A stretch of DNA of 46,381 bases from Cyanobacteria bacterium GSL.Bin1 (GCA_009909085.1 JAAANX010000186.1:1-46381); one strand, 5' to 3'. Positions 1-9,816 are shown, counted from the first letter of the stretch. Numbers and translations are program-made. Notes: a model not told the origin generated them from the sequence alone.

Positions 1-93
1 GAGCCTAGCAACCCTAAACAACTTTCGTTGTTTGAGTGGATAGGAGGTCAGGTAACTGATTTCCCAGAATCCCCCACTAAGCTGACGCTATAG
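1..93 (+). CDS. Probable TnpB C-terminal tail, partial
   Basis: Frame 1 is open from the first base to a TAG at 91-93 and would encode about 30 residues, including the segment LSLFEWIGGQVTDFPESP. The tail ends inside the right-end hairpin of the putative IS200/IS605 element, where TnpB genes usually end. The RNA-guided nuclease domain would be upstream of the window, so no catalytic residue can be checked. Alternative: non-coding element end that is open by chance. Confidence 0.4.
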   Translation, partial: EPSNPKQLSLFEWIGGQVTDFPESPTKLTL

Positions 94-109
94 TGGGGGA
101 GTATGTCAA
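1..109 (+). mobile_element. Right end of an IS200/IS605-type element
   Basis: A perfect 9-bp inverted repeat, CCCCCACTA (71-79) and TAGTGGGGG (91-99) with an 11-base loop, sits just after an open frame that runs in from the window edge. Subterminal hairpins without terminal inverted repeats are typical of IS200/IS605 ends. The bases TCAA at 106-109 match the tetranucleotide at which the IS608 right end is cleaved. Homology to the GH13 gene begins immediately afterwards, which suggests the junction is near 109. The left part of the element lies outside the window, so identity is inferred from structure only. Confidence 0.55.
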
Positions 110-1643
110 TCAGAAACTCGACTATCTGGTGAGTTTGAATGTGGATGCCCTTTGGATCTCGCCTTTTTTTCCCTCACCGATGAAAGACTTTGGCTATGAT
201 ATTTCAGATTACTGTGCCGTTGATCCCATTTTTGGCACGCTAGAAGACTTTCAAACCTTACTTGACAAAGCCCACTACCACAGTTTAAAAGTTCTGATTG
301 ACCAAGTTTGGAATCACACCTCCGACCAACATCCTTGGTTTACAGAAAGTCGTTCCAGTCGCGATAACCCAAAAGCAGACTGGTATGTTTGGGCTGATCC
401 CAAGCCTGATGACAGTCCCCCCAACAACTGGTTAGCCACATTTGGCGGCAGTGCTTGGACGTGGGACCAACAACGGCAACAGTATTATCTGCACAACTTT
501 TTAGCCTCACAACCAGACTTGAATTGGTATAACCCCGAAGTCATCCAAGCCATTTTAGAGGTCGCTCGCTTTTGGCTAGAACTAGGCGTAGATGGTTTTC
601 GCTTAGATGTAGTGAACTTTTTTACCCATGATCGTCTCTTGCGGGATAATCCCCTTCGGGAGCAAGAACGGCCGGCTGGTGCCGATCCGAACGATCCTTA
701 TTTTGATTACATCAATCGTTATAACATCTGTCAACCGGAAACTTTGAAGATTCTGGAAAAAATTCGCGCTTTAATGGACGAATATCCCGGAACAACCACC
801 CTAGCAGAGGTGAGTTCAGCTGAAGATACGATTCTTACCTCTAGTGAATACGTGAGAGGGAAGCAGCGTCTGCACATGGCATACAATTCTTCGCTGATGA
901 GTGATGAACTCCTGACCGATCATCGTTTACGAGCAATCATTACCCAAGTGCAAGAACAAGTAGGAGAGGGAGTCATTTGTTGGACTGGGGGAACCCATGA
1001 TTTTCCCCGTCTCAAGTCCCGCTGGCGTAATTTCTTGATTGATGATGTTTTTACCCAGGAAGCCTTTGATCATTTATTTGTTGCCCTTCTTATTTCATTA
1101 CAAGGCAGTTGTTGTTTATATCAAGGAGAGGAACTTGGCTTAACCCAAGCCGATGTTCCCTATGGAAAATTACAAGATCCCTTTGGGATTGCTGGCTATC
1201 CTCATATTAAAGGACGGGATGGTTCTCGCACGCCGCTGCCTTGGAAAAAAAATACGCCTCATGCTGGCTTTACCGACGCTGATGAACCTTGGCTACCCAT
1301 TCCAGACGACCATTTCGATCGCGCAGTGGATCAACAAGATCATAATCCTCATTCCCTGCTCAATAAATATCGCCGTTTATTACAGTGGCGAAAACAACAA
1401 CCTGCTCTTTTAGAAGGGAAGATGGTGTTATTAGAAACCCCAGAACCCATCTTAGGCATCAAGCGGGAGTCTCAAGAACAAACGTTAGTCATTTTGTTTA
1501 ATTTAAGTCCAAAACCGGTGCATTTTAATCTCTCTGGGTTTGGCGATTGTGTCAATGCCAATGCCCTTGATTTTCCAGTACGGGAGTATGAAACCCTGAT
1601 CGAACTCTCTCCCTATGGCGTCTTTTTTGGCAATTGTTTCTAG
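93..1643 (+). CDS. GH13 alpha-glucosidase, 5'-truncated
   Basis: This is a glycoside hydrolase family 13 enzyme of the alpha-glucosidase/oligo-1,6-glucosidase kind, hydrolysing alpha-glucosidic bonds. Visible regions are I (D70..NH74-75), II with nucleophile D172 in GFRLDVVN, III with acid E239 in TLAEV, and IV with H302-D303 in GGTHD. The C-terminal all-beta domain is present. The usual start (WWK/R..IYQIYPRSF..GDGIGD, roughly 40 residues including strand 1 of the barrel) is missing. The first available start, GTG at 93, lies inside the hairpin of an IS200/IS605-like element end and has no ribosome site, so the gene appears to have lost its 5' end to an insertion. An enzyme without strand 1 is unlikely to fold; this may be a young pseudogene. 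Its stop is 8 bases from the convergent permease gene. Confidence 0.85.
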   Translation: MGEYVNQKLDYLVSLNVDALWISPFFPSPMKDFGYDISDYCAVDPIFGTLEDFQTLLDKAHYHSLKVLIDQVWNHTSDQHPWFTESRSSRDNPKADWYVWADPKPDDSPPNNWLATFGGSAWTWDQQRQQYYLHNFLASQPDLNWYNPEVIQAILEVARFWLELGVDGFRLDVVNFFTHDRLLRDNPLREQERPAGADPNDPYFDYINRYNICQPETLKILEKIRALMDEYPGTTTLAEVSSAEDTILTSSEYVRGKQRLHMAYNSSLMSDELLTDHRLRAIITQVQEQVGEGVICWTGGTHDFPRLKSRWRNFLIDDVFTQEAFDHLFVALLISLQGSCCLYQGEELGLTQADVPYGKLQDPFGIAGYPHIKGRDGSRTPLPWKKNTPHAGFTDADEPWLPIPDDHFDRAVDQQDHNPHSLLNKYRRLLQWRKQQPALLEGKMVLLETPEPILGIKRESQEQTLVILFNLSPKPVHFNLSGFGDCVNANALDFPVREYETLIELSPYGVFFGNCF

Positions 1644-1651
1644 AATTTGCT

Positions 1652-3901
1652 TTAGGCTTTGGTCACTCCCGAATCATTAAACACTTCTGAAAAGGAAAAA
1701 TTGGGAGCTGCTAAAACAAATGCTGTGGAAGGTAATCCCGCTACTTTTTGCTGAAGTTCCTCGTAGTAACGCACAAAGTTTTCATCAGGAGTTGCCATCC
1801 CTAAGAAAATTAAGTCAGCATTGCGAGAGGTTTGTCGTAAAATCCGCTCGAAGGAACGACCATCAGCAACAATGACTTGCGGGGTAGCACTCATTCGCAA
1901 TTCCGTTATGAGTTGGTTCAAATTATTTCGTGCCGGTGGCACAGCCGTTTGATGATTCACGACTAATTTGATATAGATTTTGGCTTCTCGCCAACGCATA
2001 TCGTTGCGCAGTAAATAGGCTAACAGTAACATCAACCCCCCATTGGCTTGCATACTTCCCCCCCACCAGATATCAATGCGGCGGCGTCTACCAAAATTAC
2101 GGTCGTGATTTTCTCGGAAAATCACTAAATTGCGCTTAGATTTGTGGATTTGCGCAATCATCTGACAGTAATTCGTGCGATGTTCAACGGATTCACTATC
2201 ACCTAATAAAACTGTGTTGGGAATAACCGGTCCCAAACCATAAGTTTCGACTAAATGCTGTGCGCCAGTAAAGATATCATGAGCAGTGATTACACGAACA
2301 AGGGCTTGCATTCCCTTTTTTTCTAAATAGTTGCGAATCCGTCGTTCCATTGGTCCTTGTTGGAGAGAGGCGCGAGAGCTATTTTTAAGGACTGTGGAAA
2401 CGGTGACTAAACCTCGTTTGTGGGTCAGCGCATCAGCCAATTCAATCAGCGACCAGCGTTTAGTTGGGGCACCGGATAAAACAAGAATATGGGGGCGCCA
2501 GTTTTTCGGATCTTCTTCGCGGTAGGTTTGATCCAGTTGGTAAATGCCAATGCGGAGTAATGCCATCCACAAGCCGCGACGCACATCGCCCCAAGTGACT
2601 TCCAGTTCCCGGCGTTGTAGCCAAAAATAGATGCTGAGACTAATGATAGCAGCCACCACCGTCGCGATCGCGTTGATTAAAAACATGACCACTAGACAGC
2701 CAATGGCTCCCAGCAGAGACCAAATCCAATGCACTCGAAATTGGGGTCGAAAAGAGGGACTCTGTAAAAACGCTTCAATGGCTGCCGAAACGTTTAAAAC
2801 CAGGTAAGTGGTGAGAAAAAACATCGTTAGCACGGGTGCAATTAAATTTAAATCGCCAATGCAAACCGTTGCAATGACCACTGCCAATGTCACAGCAGTT
2901 CCCACTCTGGGTTCATCATGGGCTTTACTCCCTTTGCCTAAAAACCGTAGCCAACGCGGTAAGACGTGATCTCTGGCCAGGGCTTGTAAAATTCTTGGTG
3001 CCCCCAAAATACTGCCTAAGGCACTGCTGAGGGTTGCCCCCCATACTCCTAACAGAATCGCAGGACCCCACAAAGACATCTCTTTCATAATCAGCGGTTC
3101 AGCTAAAAGGGTTCGTGCATCCGCTCGCATTGCCATGATAATGGGCAGCACCAGATAAATGACATATCCGGTTCCCACGGCAGCTAAGGTGCCAATGGGA
3201 ATCGCTTTGGTCGGGTTTTTTAAATCTCCCGACATATTCACCCCTGCCATAATGCCGGTCACCGCCGGGAAGAACACCGCAAACACCTGCCAGAAGGGTT
3301 CTGAGAGTCGATCTGATGCCCCCCAAAGCTCAATTTCGGTGGGTTCTAAGGGTTGACCGAAAAAGAAAGAGAGGAGAGACAGCGCGATCGCGCCCATGAT
3401 AATGTACTGGACTTTAATGGCAGCATCTGCTGAGACTAATGCCACCACTGCCACCAGTACTGTTACCACTAATGCCACATACAGTTGATTGAACTGGGGA
3501 AATACATCCACGACACTTTCCGCAAACCCCAACGTATACAGGGCAACGGATAAAGCTTGGGCAAAATAAAGGGGAATCCCTACTGCACCGCCACTTTCAA
3601 TGCCCAGGGAACGACTAATCATGTAATAAGCACCACCCCCCCGAACCACTCGATCCGTCGCGATCGCGGAAATGGATAAAGCCGTAAGAAATGTAATTGA
3701 GGTGGAAAGGGTGACAATAATTAAAGTTCCTAATAAGCCGACATTGCCAACGACCCAACCAAAGCGGAGGTACATAATGACCCCTAAAATCGTAAGAATG
3801 GAAGGCGTATAAACGCCACCAAATGTCCCCAGTTTTTGACTACTGGGAGGAGAAGTTAGGGCATCAGGTTGATCTTTATCAGGCGTCGGGAGTTTGACCA
3901 T
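1652..3901 (-). CDS. SLC12-like Na-K-Cl cotransporter/APC permease
   Basis: An inner-membrane secondary transporter of the APC superfamily, closest in layout to the cation-chloride cotransporter (SLC12) family. About 12 hydrophobic segments fill residues 25-440, starting with the conserved GTFGGVYTPSILTILGVIMY and including the glycine-rich RGGGAYYMISRSLG loop. A soluble region of about 300 residues follows (from about 450), containing HILVLSGAPTKRW and LIFLGMATP segments, as in SLC12 C-terminal cytoplasmic domains. At 749 aa the length fits the family. ATG at 3901 is used. The gene is convergent with the GH13 gene and divergent from gltX. The transported ion cannot be deduced; a role in ion or osmotic balance is plausible. 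Confidence 0.85.
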   Translation of the reverse strand: MVKLPTPDKDQPDALTSPPSSQKLGTFGGVYTPSILTILGVIMYLRFGWVVGNVGLLGTLIIVTLSTSITFLTALSISAIATDRVVRGGGAYYMISRSLGIESGGAVGIPLYFAQALSVALYTLGFAESVVDVFPQFNQLYVALVVTVLVAVVALVSADAAIKVQYIIMGAIALSLLSFFFGQPLEPTEIELWGASDRLSEPFWQVFAVFFPAVTGIMAGVNMSGDLKNPTKAIPIGTLAAVGTGYVIYLVLPIIMAMRADARTLLAEPLIMKEMSLWGPAILLGVWGATLSSALGSILGAPRILQALARDHVLPRWLRFLGKGSKAHDEPRVGTAVTLAVVIATVCIGDLNLIAPVLTMFFLTTYLVLNVSAAIEAFLQSPSFRPQFRVHWIWSLLGAIGCLVVMFLINAIATVVAAIISLSIYFWLQRRELEVTWGDVRRGLWMALLRIGIYQLDQTYREEDPKNWRPHILVLSGAPTKRWSLIELADALTHKRGLVTVSTVLKNSSRASLQQGPMERRIRNYLEKKGMQALVRVITAHDIFTGAQHLVETYGLGPVIPNTVLLGDSESVEHRTNYCQMIAQIHKSKRNLVIFRENHDRNFGRRRRIDIWWGGSMQANGGLMLLLAYLLRNDMRWREAKIYIKLVVNHQTAVPPARNNLNQLITELRMSATPQVIVADGRSFERILRQTSRNADLIFLGMATPDENFVRYYEELQQKVAGLPSTAFVLAAPNFSFSEVFNDSGVTKA

Positions 3902-4252
3902 ACAAAGTTTTCGATCAACGCAATCTTGGCCAGCGCGATCATTATTCTTAAGAAATTAACTCTTGTCTGATTTTAAGATATGGAGCAAATCCTTAGGTAT
4001 TGAAATAATTAAGCCCTACTGTAACTCAAGGGCAAGAAGAGCACTACAGCATAATTACATGCACAAGGCGTAAAAGATTAAAGTGAAAAAGGAAACGTTA
4101 ATACTGAGTTTTTAGCTTCCATATTCTTGACCCTACGGGAACGCAATGGGTCTGATAGAATAGATGAAATGCTGTTAATGCCTGACCAAATCAGGATTAC
4201 ACCCCATTAAGTAAAGACTCAAACTTGTAGGAAAAAGGAACGAGGAAAAGCT
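3902..4252. other. Gene-free region upstream of gltX
   Basis: This 351-base divergent intergenic region must hold the promoters of the permease and of gltX. It is AT-rich on the permease side. I see no tRNA, no long hairpin and no recognisable operator. A purine-rich stretch (AAAAAGGAACGAGGAAAAG) just before 4253 can serve as the gltX ribosome site. Confidence 0.5.
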
Positions 4253-5698
4253 GTGACAGTAAGAGTGCGCATTGCACCAAGTCCCACTGGTAATTTACAC
4301 CTTGGTACCGCCCGCACGGCGGTCTTTAACTGGCTATTTGCCCGTCATGAAGGGGGAACCTTTATTATTCGGATTGAAGACACTGACCAAGCGCGATCGC
4401 GCCCGGAATTTACGCAAAATATTAAAGATGGGCTAGCTTGGTTAGGACTACACTGGGATGAAGGTCCCTATTTTCAATCGGAACGGCTCGACCTCTACAA
4501 GCAAGCCGTTCAAACTCTCCTTGACAAAGGCTACGCCTATCGTTGCTACACCACAGAAGAAGAACTCAACGAACTCCGAGAAGCGCAAAAAGCGCGCAAT
4601 CAAGCCCCCCGTTACGATAACCGTCACCGTAACCTGACCCCGGAACAAGAAAAAGCTTTTGAAGCAGAAGGGAGAAAACCGGTGATTCGCTTCAAAATTG
4701 ACGATCCTCGCGAAATTACGTGGACTGACCACATTCGAGGATTGCTAACTTGGAAAGGAAGCGATCTCGGCGGTGATATGGTCATAGCCCGCGCCAGTAG
4801 TCGCGAAGATTTAGGACAACCCCTGTATAACTTGGCGGTAGTGGTTGATGACATAGATATGAACATTAGTCATGTCATTCGTGGCGAAGACCATATTGCC
4901 AATACCGCTAAGCAAATTTTACTCTACGAAGCCTTGGGCGGAACAGTTCCACAATTTGCCCATACCCCGCTAATTCTCAACGAAAGGGGACAAAAACTCT
5001 CAAAACGAGATAATGTCACTGCCATTTCCGATTTCTATAAAATGGGCTTTGTTCCCGAAGCCATGGCCAATTATATGACCCTTCTCGGTTGGACACCTCC
5101 TGATTCCACAACCGAACTGTTCACCTTAGAAGAAGCCGCTAAAACTTTTACGCTTGATCGCGTCAGTAAAGCCGCTGCCAAATTTGACTGGTCAAAACTG
5201 GACTGGATTAACAGCCAGTATATCCATACAATGGAACCGAGTCGGCTGCTAGAAATGTTAGTTCCCTTCTGGGAAGAAGCGGGATATCAGGTTGACCTAG
5301 AAAATAATCGTCCCTGGTTAGAACAAGTCACTGCATTGATTGGTCCTAGTTTAACCCGTCTCACTGATGCGGTTGAACAAACCCAAGTCTTCTTCCAAGA
5401 CAAGGTTGAACTCAACGCAGATGCCCAAGCGCAAATGCAACAAGATGGTGCGAAAGCAGTGATTACAAGCATTTGCGAGGGCATGAAACCGCACGAGCAA
5501 CTGACCGAAGAAGACGCCAAACAACTCGTTAAACAAGTGACTAAAGAACACGGCGTCAAAAAAGGATTAGTGATGAAGTCTCTCCGCGCTGCTTTAACCG
5601 GAGAGGTGAAAGGACATGATTTGATGGAGTCTTGGTTATTACTCAACCAAAAAGGACTCGATCAACCTCGTTTAGAAGCTGCCTTAAGTCAGGTGTAA
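4253..5698 (+). CDS. gltX: Glutamyl-tRNA synthetase
   Basis: Class I aminoacyl-tRNA synthetase that charges tRNA-Glu in the cytoplasm. In cyanobacteria, glutamyl-tRNA also feeds tetrapyrrole synthesis. The N-terminal Rossmann fold carries the HIGH motif as HLGT (residues 16-19, after PSPTGN), and the KMSKS loop is KLSKR (248-252). The anticodon-binding helical domain fills the last 150 residues. At 481 aa it is full length. It starts with GTG at 4253 behind a purine-rich ribosome site. A Uma2-type gene follows with no real spacer. Confidence 0.97.
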   Translation: MTVRVRIAPSPTGNLHLGTARTAVFNWLFARHEGGTFIIRIEDTDQARSRPEFTQNIKDGLAWLGLHWDEGPYFQSERLDLYKQAVQTLLDKGYAYRCYTTEEELNELREAQKARNQAPRYDNRHRNLTPEQEKAFEAEGRKPVIRFKIDDPREITWTDHIRGLLTWKGSDLGGDMVIARASSREDLGQPLYNLAVVVDDIDMNISHVIRGEDHIANTAKQILLYEALGGTVPQFAHTPLILNERGQKLSKRDNVTAISDFYKMGFVPEAMANYMTLLGWTPPDSTTELFTLEEAAKTFTLDRVSKAAAKFDWSKLDWINSQYIHTMEPSRLLEMLVPFWEEAGYQVDLENNRPWLEQVTALIGPSLTRLTDAVEQTQVFFQDKVELNADAQAQMQQDGAKAVITSICEGMKPHEQLTEEDAKQLVKQVTKEHGVKKGLVMKSLRAALTGEVKGHDLMESWLLLNQKGLDQPRLEAALSQV

Positions 5699-5791
5699 TT
5701 GTTAGATGAAAGGAAGAGAGACGTTGAGGAGTCGGGGTTTAATGACCCTCTCGCCTCATCTCCTTGTTTCGTAATCAACTCTAGAAAAACA

Positions 5792-6433
5792 ATGGTACAA
5801 CTGCAGATGAATCAAATGACAGTCTCTCCTGGCGGGAAAGTTGTACTGACAGATATTAACTGGATCACTTTAGAAGCAATTTTAAAGGAATGGGGAGAAA
5901 AAAGGTCTTCTCGCATTGCTTACAACCGAGGGATTTTAGAAATTGTGACTCCCTTACCGGAACACGAAATTAATAAAAATTACATTACTAATTTTGTAGA
6001 AATTCTGTTAGAAGAACTCGATATTGAATTTTGTCCTCTCGGTTCAACAACCTTCAAAAATGAAGGAATGCAGCAAGGCATTGAACCGGATAATTGCTTT
6101 TATATTCAGCAGGAAGCAGCAATTCGAGGTAAAAAACGAATCGATTTAAACCTAGATCCACCTCCCGATTTAGCATTAGAAATTGAGGTAACATCGCGAA
6201 GTTATCCTGAAATTTATGCTGCTTTAGGGGTGCCAGAATTATGGCAGTTCAAACAAGATCAGTTATCCATTTGCCTTTTACAAGAAGGAACTTATCAAAG
6301 CTCTGTTAAGAGTCGGATTTTTCCGCAATTTGATTTAATTAATGCGATTCCCAAATTTCTGAGTCAGTGTAAAACCCAAGGGCGGAATCGAACCATGAAA
6401 GCGTTTCGCCATTGGGTTAGAGAACAAATGTAA
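5792..6433 (+). CDS. Uma2 family endonuclease-like protein (DUF820)
   Basis: A member of the large cyanobacterial Uma2/DUF820 family, which has a PD-(D/E)XK restriction-nuclease fold; cellular roles are mostly unknown. Visible family signatures are EPDNCFYI, LDPPPDLALEIEVTS and the RSYPEIYAALGVPELW block. The open frame extends upstream to a TTG at 5699, one base after the gltX stop, but sequence similar to the family begins at MVQLQMNQM, so ATG at 5792 (213 aa) is preferred. It probably reads through from gltX. Paralogues of this family are often scattered in tens of copies, so the link with gltX need not be functional. Confidence 0.8.
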   Translation: MVQLQMNQMTVSPGGKVVLTDINWITLEAILKEWGEKRSSRIAYNRGILEIVTPLPEHEINKNYITNFVEILLEELDIEFCPLGSTTFKNEGMQQGIEPDNCFYIQQEAAIRGKKRIDLNLDPPPDLALEIEVTSRSYPEIYAALGVPELWQFKQDQLSICLLQEGTYQSSVKSRIFPQFDLINAIPKFLSQCKTQGRNRTMKAFRHWVREQM

Positions 6434-6540
6434 AGTTTCTCTTCCTAGAGGATGATTCTTGCTAACACTGCTTTAATCGGGCTTCTGAACACGATATATT
6501 AACACTCGTTAAGTACTAGCATCTTGAAGGAGAAATAATC

Positions 6541-7083
6541 ATGAGTGTCGCTGTTCAACAAACGGTTCCTGATGTTGTTTTCCGGACACGAGTCCGTGAT
6601 GAATCAGTTGGCGGAGATAACCCTTTCCGTTGGCAAAATCAAACTACCCAGGATATTTTTGGGGGGAGAAGAGTGGTTGTCTTTGCTCTTCCTGGGGCGT
6701 TTACCCCGACTTGTTCCTCGACTCACTTACCTCGCTACGAAGAGCTGTATGATGAAATTCGCGCTCAAGGTATTGACGAAGTGATTTGTCTCTCTGTAAA
6801 TGACGCCTTCGTTATGTTCCAATGGTCAAAACAGCAGGGAGTACAAAAGGTATTTATGTTACCTGATGGCAATGGAGATTTTACGCGTAAAATGGGAATG
6901 CTGGTCGATAAAGACAATCTTGGTTTTGGCATGCGTTCCTGGCGCTATTCCATGGTTGTTGATGACGGTAAAATTGAAAAGATTTTCATTGAGCCAGACT
7001 TCCAAGACAATTGCCCCACTGATCCCTTTGAAGTATCTGATGCCGACACAATGTTAGCTTACCTCAAAGGGGTTAAAAGCTAA
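6541..7083 (+). CDS. Peroxiredoxin, Prx5 (type II) family
   Basis: A thiol peroxidase that reduces hydrogen peroxide and alkyl hydroperoxides, usually recycled by thioredoxin or glutaredoxin. The peroxidatic Cys is C58 in [12 protein letters not shown], the diagnostic motif of the subfamily. A second Cys, C158 in [16 protein letters not shown], is a candidate resolving residue. Length (180 aa) is normal. The ATG at 6541 is preceded by AAGGAG about 10 bases upstream, and a hairpin follows the stop, so it is probably monocistronic. Confidence 0.92.
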   Translation: MSVAVQQTVPDVVFRTRVRDESVGGDNPFRWQNQTTQDIFGGRRVVVFALPGAFTPTCSSTHLPRYEELYDEIRAQGIDEVICLSVNDAFVMFQWSKQQGVQKVFMLPDGNGDFTRKMGMLVDKDNLGFGMRSWRYSMVVDDGKIEKIFIEPDFQDNCPTDPFEVSDADTMLAYLKGVKS

Positions 7084-7097
7084 GTTAACCAATTTTG

Positions 7098-7129
7098 TTC
7101 GCGTCCTTTGTCAGTAATGAGGGCGCGAA
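7098..7129 (+). terminator. Hairpin after the peroxiredoxin gene
   Basis: TTCGCGTCCT (7098-7107) pairs with AGGGCGCGAA (7120-7129) over 10 base pairs including one G-U, with a 12-base loop. It lies 15 bases after the stop codon. No strong U tract follows, so it may act as a weak terminator or a 3'-end stabiliser. Confidence 0.45.
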
Positions 7130-7199
7130 TTAATTCGAGTTAGTGTATAGCTCTGACTGAGAGACTGTCAAGACTTTTGCACTCAGCAAAAAGTTGGCT

Positions 7200-7613
7200 A
7201 CGGAAAAGAAAGCAGCACTCACCGTACCCCCACAAGCGACGATCGCGCAAACTTTAGAAATCTGATTGCGTGAGGATTTGCCCTGGTGAGAAGCACAACA
7301 GATTTTGGATCAATATGCCCTAAGTCATCCTTGGGAAATCCAAGAAACGATTGAGTTGCGCGATCGAGTTGCCGTCATTGGGCATTTAACTTTGTTTGGT
7401 AGCGATGGGATTTTGTATGTATTTTATTTGAGTTTGGGGCAAAAAAAGCGCGTTGCGATCACGGATGTCATGATTATTCGTCCTCGCCTGCTGTTACTGG
7501 ATGAACCCGCTGCCTATCTCGACCCCAAACCAATGGCAAGTTGACGACAAATGCTCGATCGCGTCCAAAGTACTGGCACTACCATCGTCAGACTACTATC
7601 AAACAGTAATATG
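7200..7613 (+). pseudogene. Composite remnant: unknown fragment joined to a CbiO-like ABC ATPase
   Basis: One frame reads as protein but is broken by stops (TGA at 7263-7265, 7287-7289 and 7542-7544). The first part, with blocks TVPPQATIAQTLEI and [20 protein letters not shown], is not a family I recognise. From about 7415 it becomes the signature and Walker B part of an ABC ATPase: [11 protein letters not shown] (degraded LSGGQ) and [16 protein letters not shown]. After the last stop, RQMLDRVQSTGTTIV continues in the same frame. This resembles the C-terminal half of an energy-coupling-factor/CbiO-type ATPase. There is no Walker A. It looks like two gene relics fused by deletion, not a working gene. 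Confidence 0.6.
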
Positions 7614-7900
7614 GATAAGCCTGTTAAAATGAGCACTCCCCGATAATGACTTTAATCGGTGATTATTGTCTCATTATTTATCTTGATATTGAAAGCATTT
7701 CAGAAAATTCCTAGCCTGTCGTAATTCCTTGATCACGTAGGAGTTTTGAATCCTTTGGCTAACAATTAAGAAGGATTTGCCATCACGAAAATTGACAATT
7801 GCTGTTTTAGAAGTTTATACTGAATCATAAGTGTTTCAAATTGCATAATCTCACGTAAAATAATTACGCAAGAAGTCTTTGAAAGGGATCAATTCCAAGT
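7614..7900. other. Gene-free region before the TPR protein
   Basis: This 287-base stretch follows the pseudogene. I see only short imperfect hairpins (for example CCGAT..ATCGG around 7640-7660) and AT-rich sequence that probably contains the promoter of the gene at 7901. No RNA gene or mobile element end is evident. Confidence 0.4.
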
Positions 7901-9697
7901 GTGAATTACTTCGATTCTGAATACTCCTCTAATGTGGAGCAAAATGCTTTTCTCCAGACCACTTCTAGCGACGAGTCACTTCATGGTTTAGCAAAGATAG
8001 GAGAGAGCCTCCTTAACAATCAAAATTGCGATGGGATTCATCTATTGCGATTGTACCAAGAAATTTTGCTGCATGGAGAAGTCGCGTTTGATCACACTAA
8101 AGAGCAAGCCGAATTAGTCAAATTAGGTCTGGTTGCTCAGTATAAGAATAAATTAAAAATTGCCAGCCAAAGTGAGCCAGTCCTCTTAAATGCCTCTTGG
8201 ATTGATAGCGAACTCACCCGTTTAGATCCTTACAGCAAAATCAGACTGAAATTGCTGAAATTAGATGAAAAGGCAAGTTTACCCTACAGGGCACTGACAG
8301 AGTTACTTTCATGGACAGGGAATCAACCCTTTCTTGTGCAAAAGCTGAGCCAAATCCTTCAGAAATCTCAAGTATTCATTCCAGCCGGACAAGAACCGGA
8401 ACAGATTCAAGCGTTGGTACAAACTCATCTAATTAAAAATTGGGAAACTCAGGCAGCTAGTGCTCACCTCAAGGAAATCCGCAATGGCTTGCTCAATAAC
8501 CAGCGGTGTGACCCTTTTGATCTATTGAAACGATATCAGCAAATCTTACAACAGGTCAAACTGGCTGCGGAGGATTCTTGGGAAGAAACTGAGTTAATTA
8601 ATTTAGGATTAGTCACAAAACAAGAAGGCCAGTTAAAGATTGCTAACCGGATTTACCAAACCGTCTTTAATGCCTCATGGGTAGAGGAAGAGTTATTTAA
8701 AATCAGGCATTCCTACCAGTCGGTAACGCCTCCTGTGGTTGAAGAACCACCGATTTCATCGATAGCAGCTGCCGGAGGAGACCAGAACACGAACCAGCGA
8801 GGCAGGAAAAAAGGGAAATGGATAATCCTTGCAGTGGTTTTGCTCGGTACAAGTGTGCTCAGTTTTCGATTGATCTCTCAAAGCCGCAATCCCCAAATCT
8901 TTCGCGAAGCCAATGAGTTGTATATTCAAGGAAATTATGAAGAAGCCGTTACCAAATACAATGAGGTCTTAAAGACTAATGCTAACTACTATCAAGCATG
9001 GACCAATCGAGGATATGCTTTTGCTGGTCTTAGGGAATACGAGAAAATGCTTGAATCATGTACTTCGGCAACTGTAATTGAAGACCAAGCAGTTTATGCC
9101 TGGAATTGCCAAGGAGAAGCTTTCTATAATTTGAAACAATATGACAACGCGATCGCTGCTTTTAACCAAGCGATTGCCCTCGAAACTAACAATCCGCTTT
9201 TCCAGATTAATAAAGCTGATGCTCTGCTGGCTAACCAAGAAAATGATCAAGCCCTAGCAGTGATTGAGAAAGCGATTCGTCTTTTGAAATCAACTCAAGA
9301 TATCAGAGAACAAGAAAAAATTCACAAGCTATCTGTCGCTTTTACTCATCAAGGTAAAGCCTTCTGGCAAAAGCAAGAATATGAAAAGGCGCTACAAGCT
9401 TATGATCAAGCATTAACCTATACTCCAGATCACTTCACTGCTCAGCGCGATCGCGCAATCGTACTACAAAAACTCAAGCGTTCTGAGGAAGCACTTGCCA
9501 ACTTCCAGCAAATGCTAAAAAATCAACAACTCTCGGCTGCCCAAAAAGCTGAAATTTGGTTCTATCAAGGTTTAAGCCTCATTAACCTTTCCCAACACCA
9601 AGAGGCAATCGCTGCTTTTGATGAGGCACTCAAGCTTAAACCAGACTATCAAGCAGCAGCAGAGGCTAAACAGAGGATTGTCAGCAATCCCCATTAG
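7901..9697 (+). CDS. Membrane TPR protein with duplicated AAA-associated winged-helix-like modules
   Basis: The N-terminal half resembles the region that follows the P-loop in cyanobacterial AAA-like proteins often fused to WD40 or TPR repeats: LTELLSWTGNQPFLVQKL then IPAGQEPEQIQALVQTHLIKNW. It contains two related modules, residues 29-105 and 190-265, each with LLNNQ-CD..LL..YQ-IL and ending NASW-(I/V)-(D/E). No Walker A or B is present, so no ATPase activity is expected. One membrane helix spans about 307-325, preceded by a basic GRKKGK. Several TPR units (about 334-595) follow and would lie in the periplasm if the N-terminus is inside. Start is GTG at 7901. The gene is convergent with the CHAT/two-partner-secretion operon; a scaffold role is inference. 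Confidence 0.75.
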   Translation: MNYFDSEYSSNVEQNAFLQTTSSDESLHGLAKIGESLLNNQNCDGIHLLRLYQEILLHGEVAFDHTKEQAELVKLGLVAQYKNKLKIASQSEPVLLNASWIDSELTRLDPYSKIRLKLLKLDEKASLPYRALTELLSWTGNQPFLVQKLSQILQKSQVFIPAGQEPEQIQALVQTHLIKNWETQAASAHLKEIRNGLLNNQRCDPFDLLKRYQQILQQVKLAAEDSWEETELINLGLVTKQEGQLKIANRIYQTVFNASWVEEELFKIRHSYQSVTPPVVEEPPISSIAAAGGDQNTNQRGRKKGKWIILAVVLLGTSVLSFRLISQSRNPQIFREANELYIQGNYEEAVTKYNEVLKTNANYYQAWTNRGYAFAGLREYEKMLESCTSATVIEDQAVYAWNCQGEAFYNLKQYDNAIAAFNQAIALETNNPLFQINKADALLANQENDQALAVIEKAIRLLKSTQDIREQEKIHKLSVAFTHQGKAFWQKQEYEKALQAYDQALTYTPDHFTAQRDRAIVLQKLKRSEEALANFQQMLKNQQLSAAQKAEIWFYQGLSLINLSQHQEAIAAFDEALKLKPDYQAAAEAKQRIVSNPH

Positions 9698-9816
9698 ATC
9701 ACCCAAAATTGCCTGACCAGGAATGAATAACCCTATTGTTGAGTGATTATTTGAACGATAGCACTACGTTTTCCGGTGCGAAATCCATCCATCATTCCAG
9801 GGGAGTTGGCTCCCTC

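Noticed and set aside
5699-5791. TTG start for the Uma2 gene directly after gltX
   Set aside because: The extra 31 residues have no family similarity and ATG at 5792 begins the conserved region.
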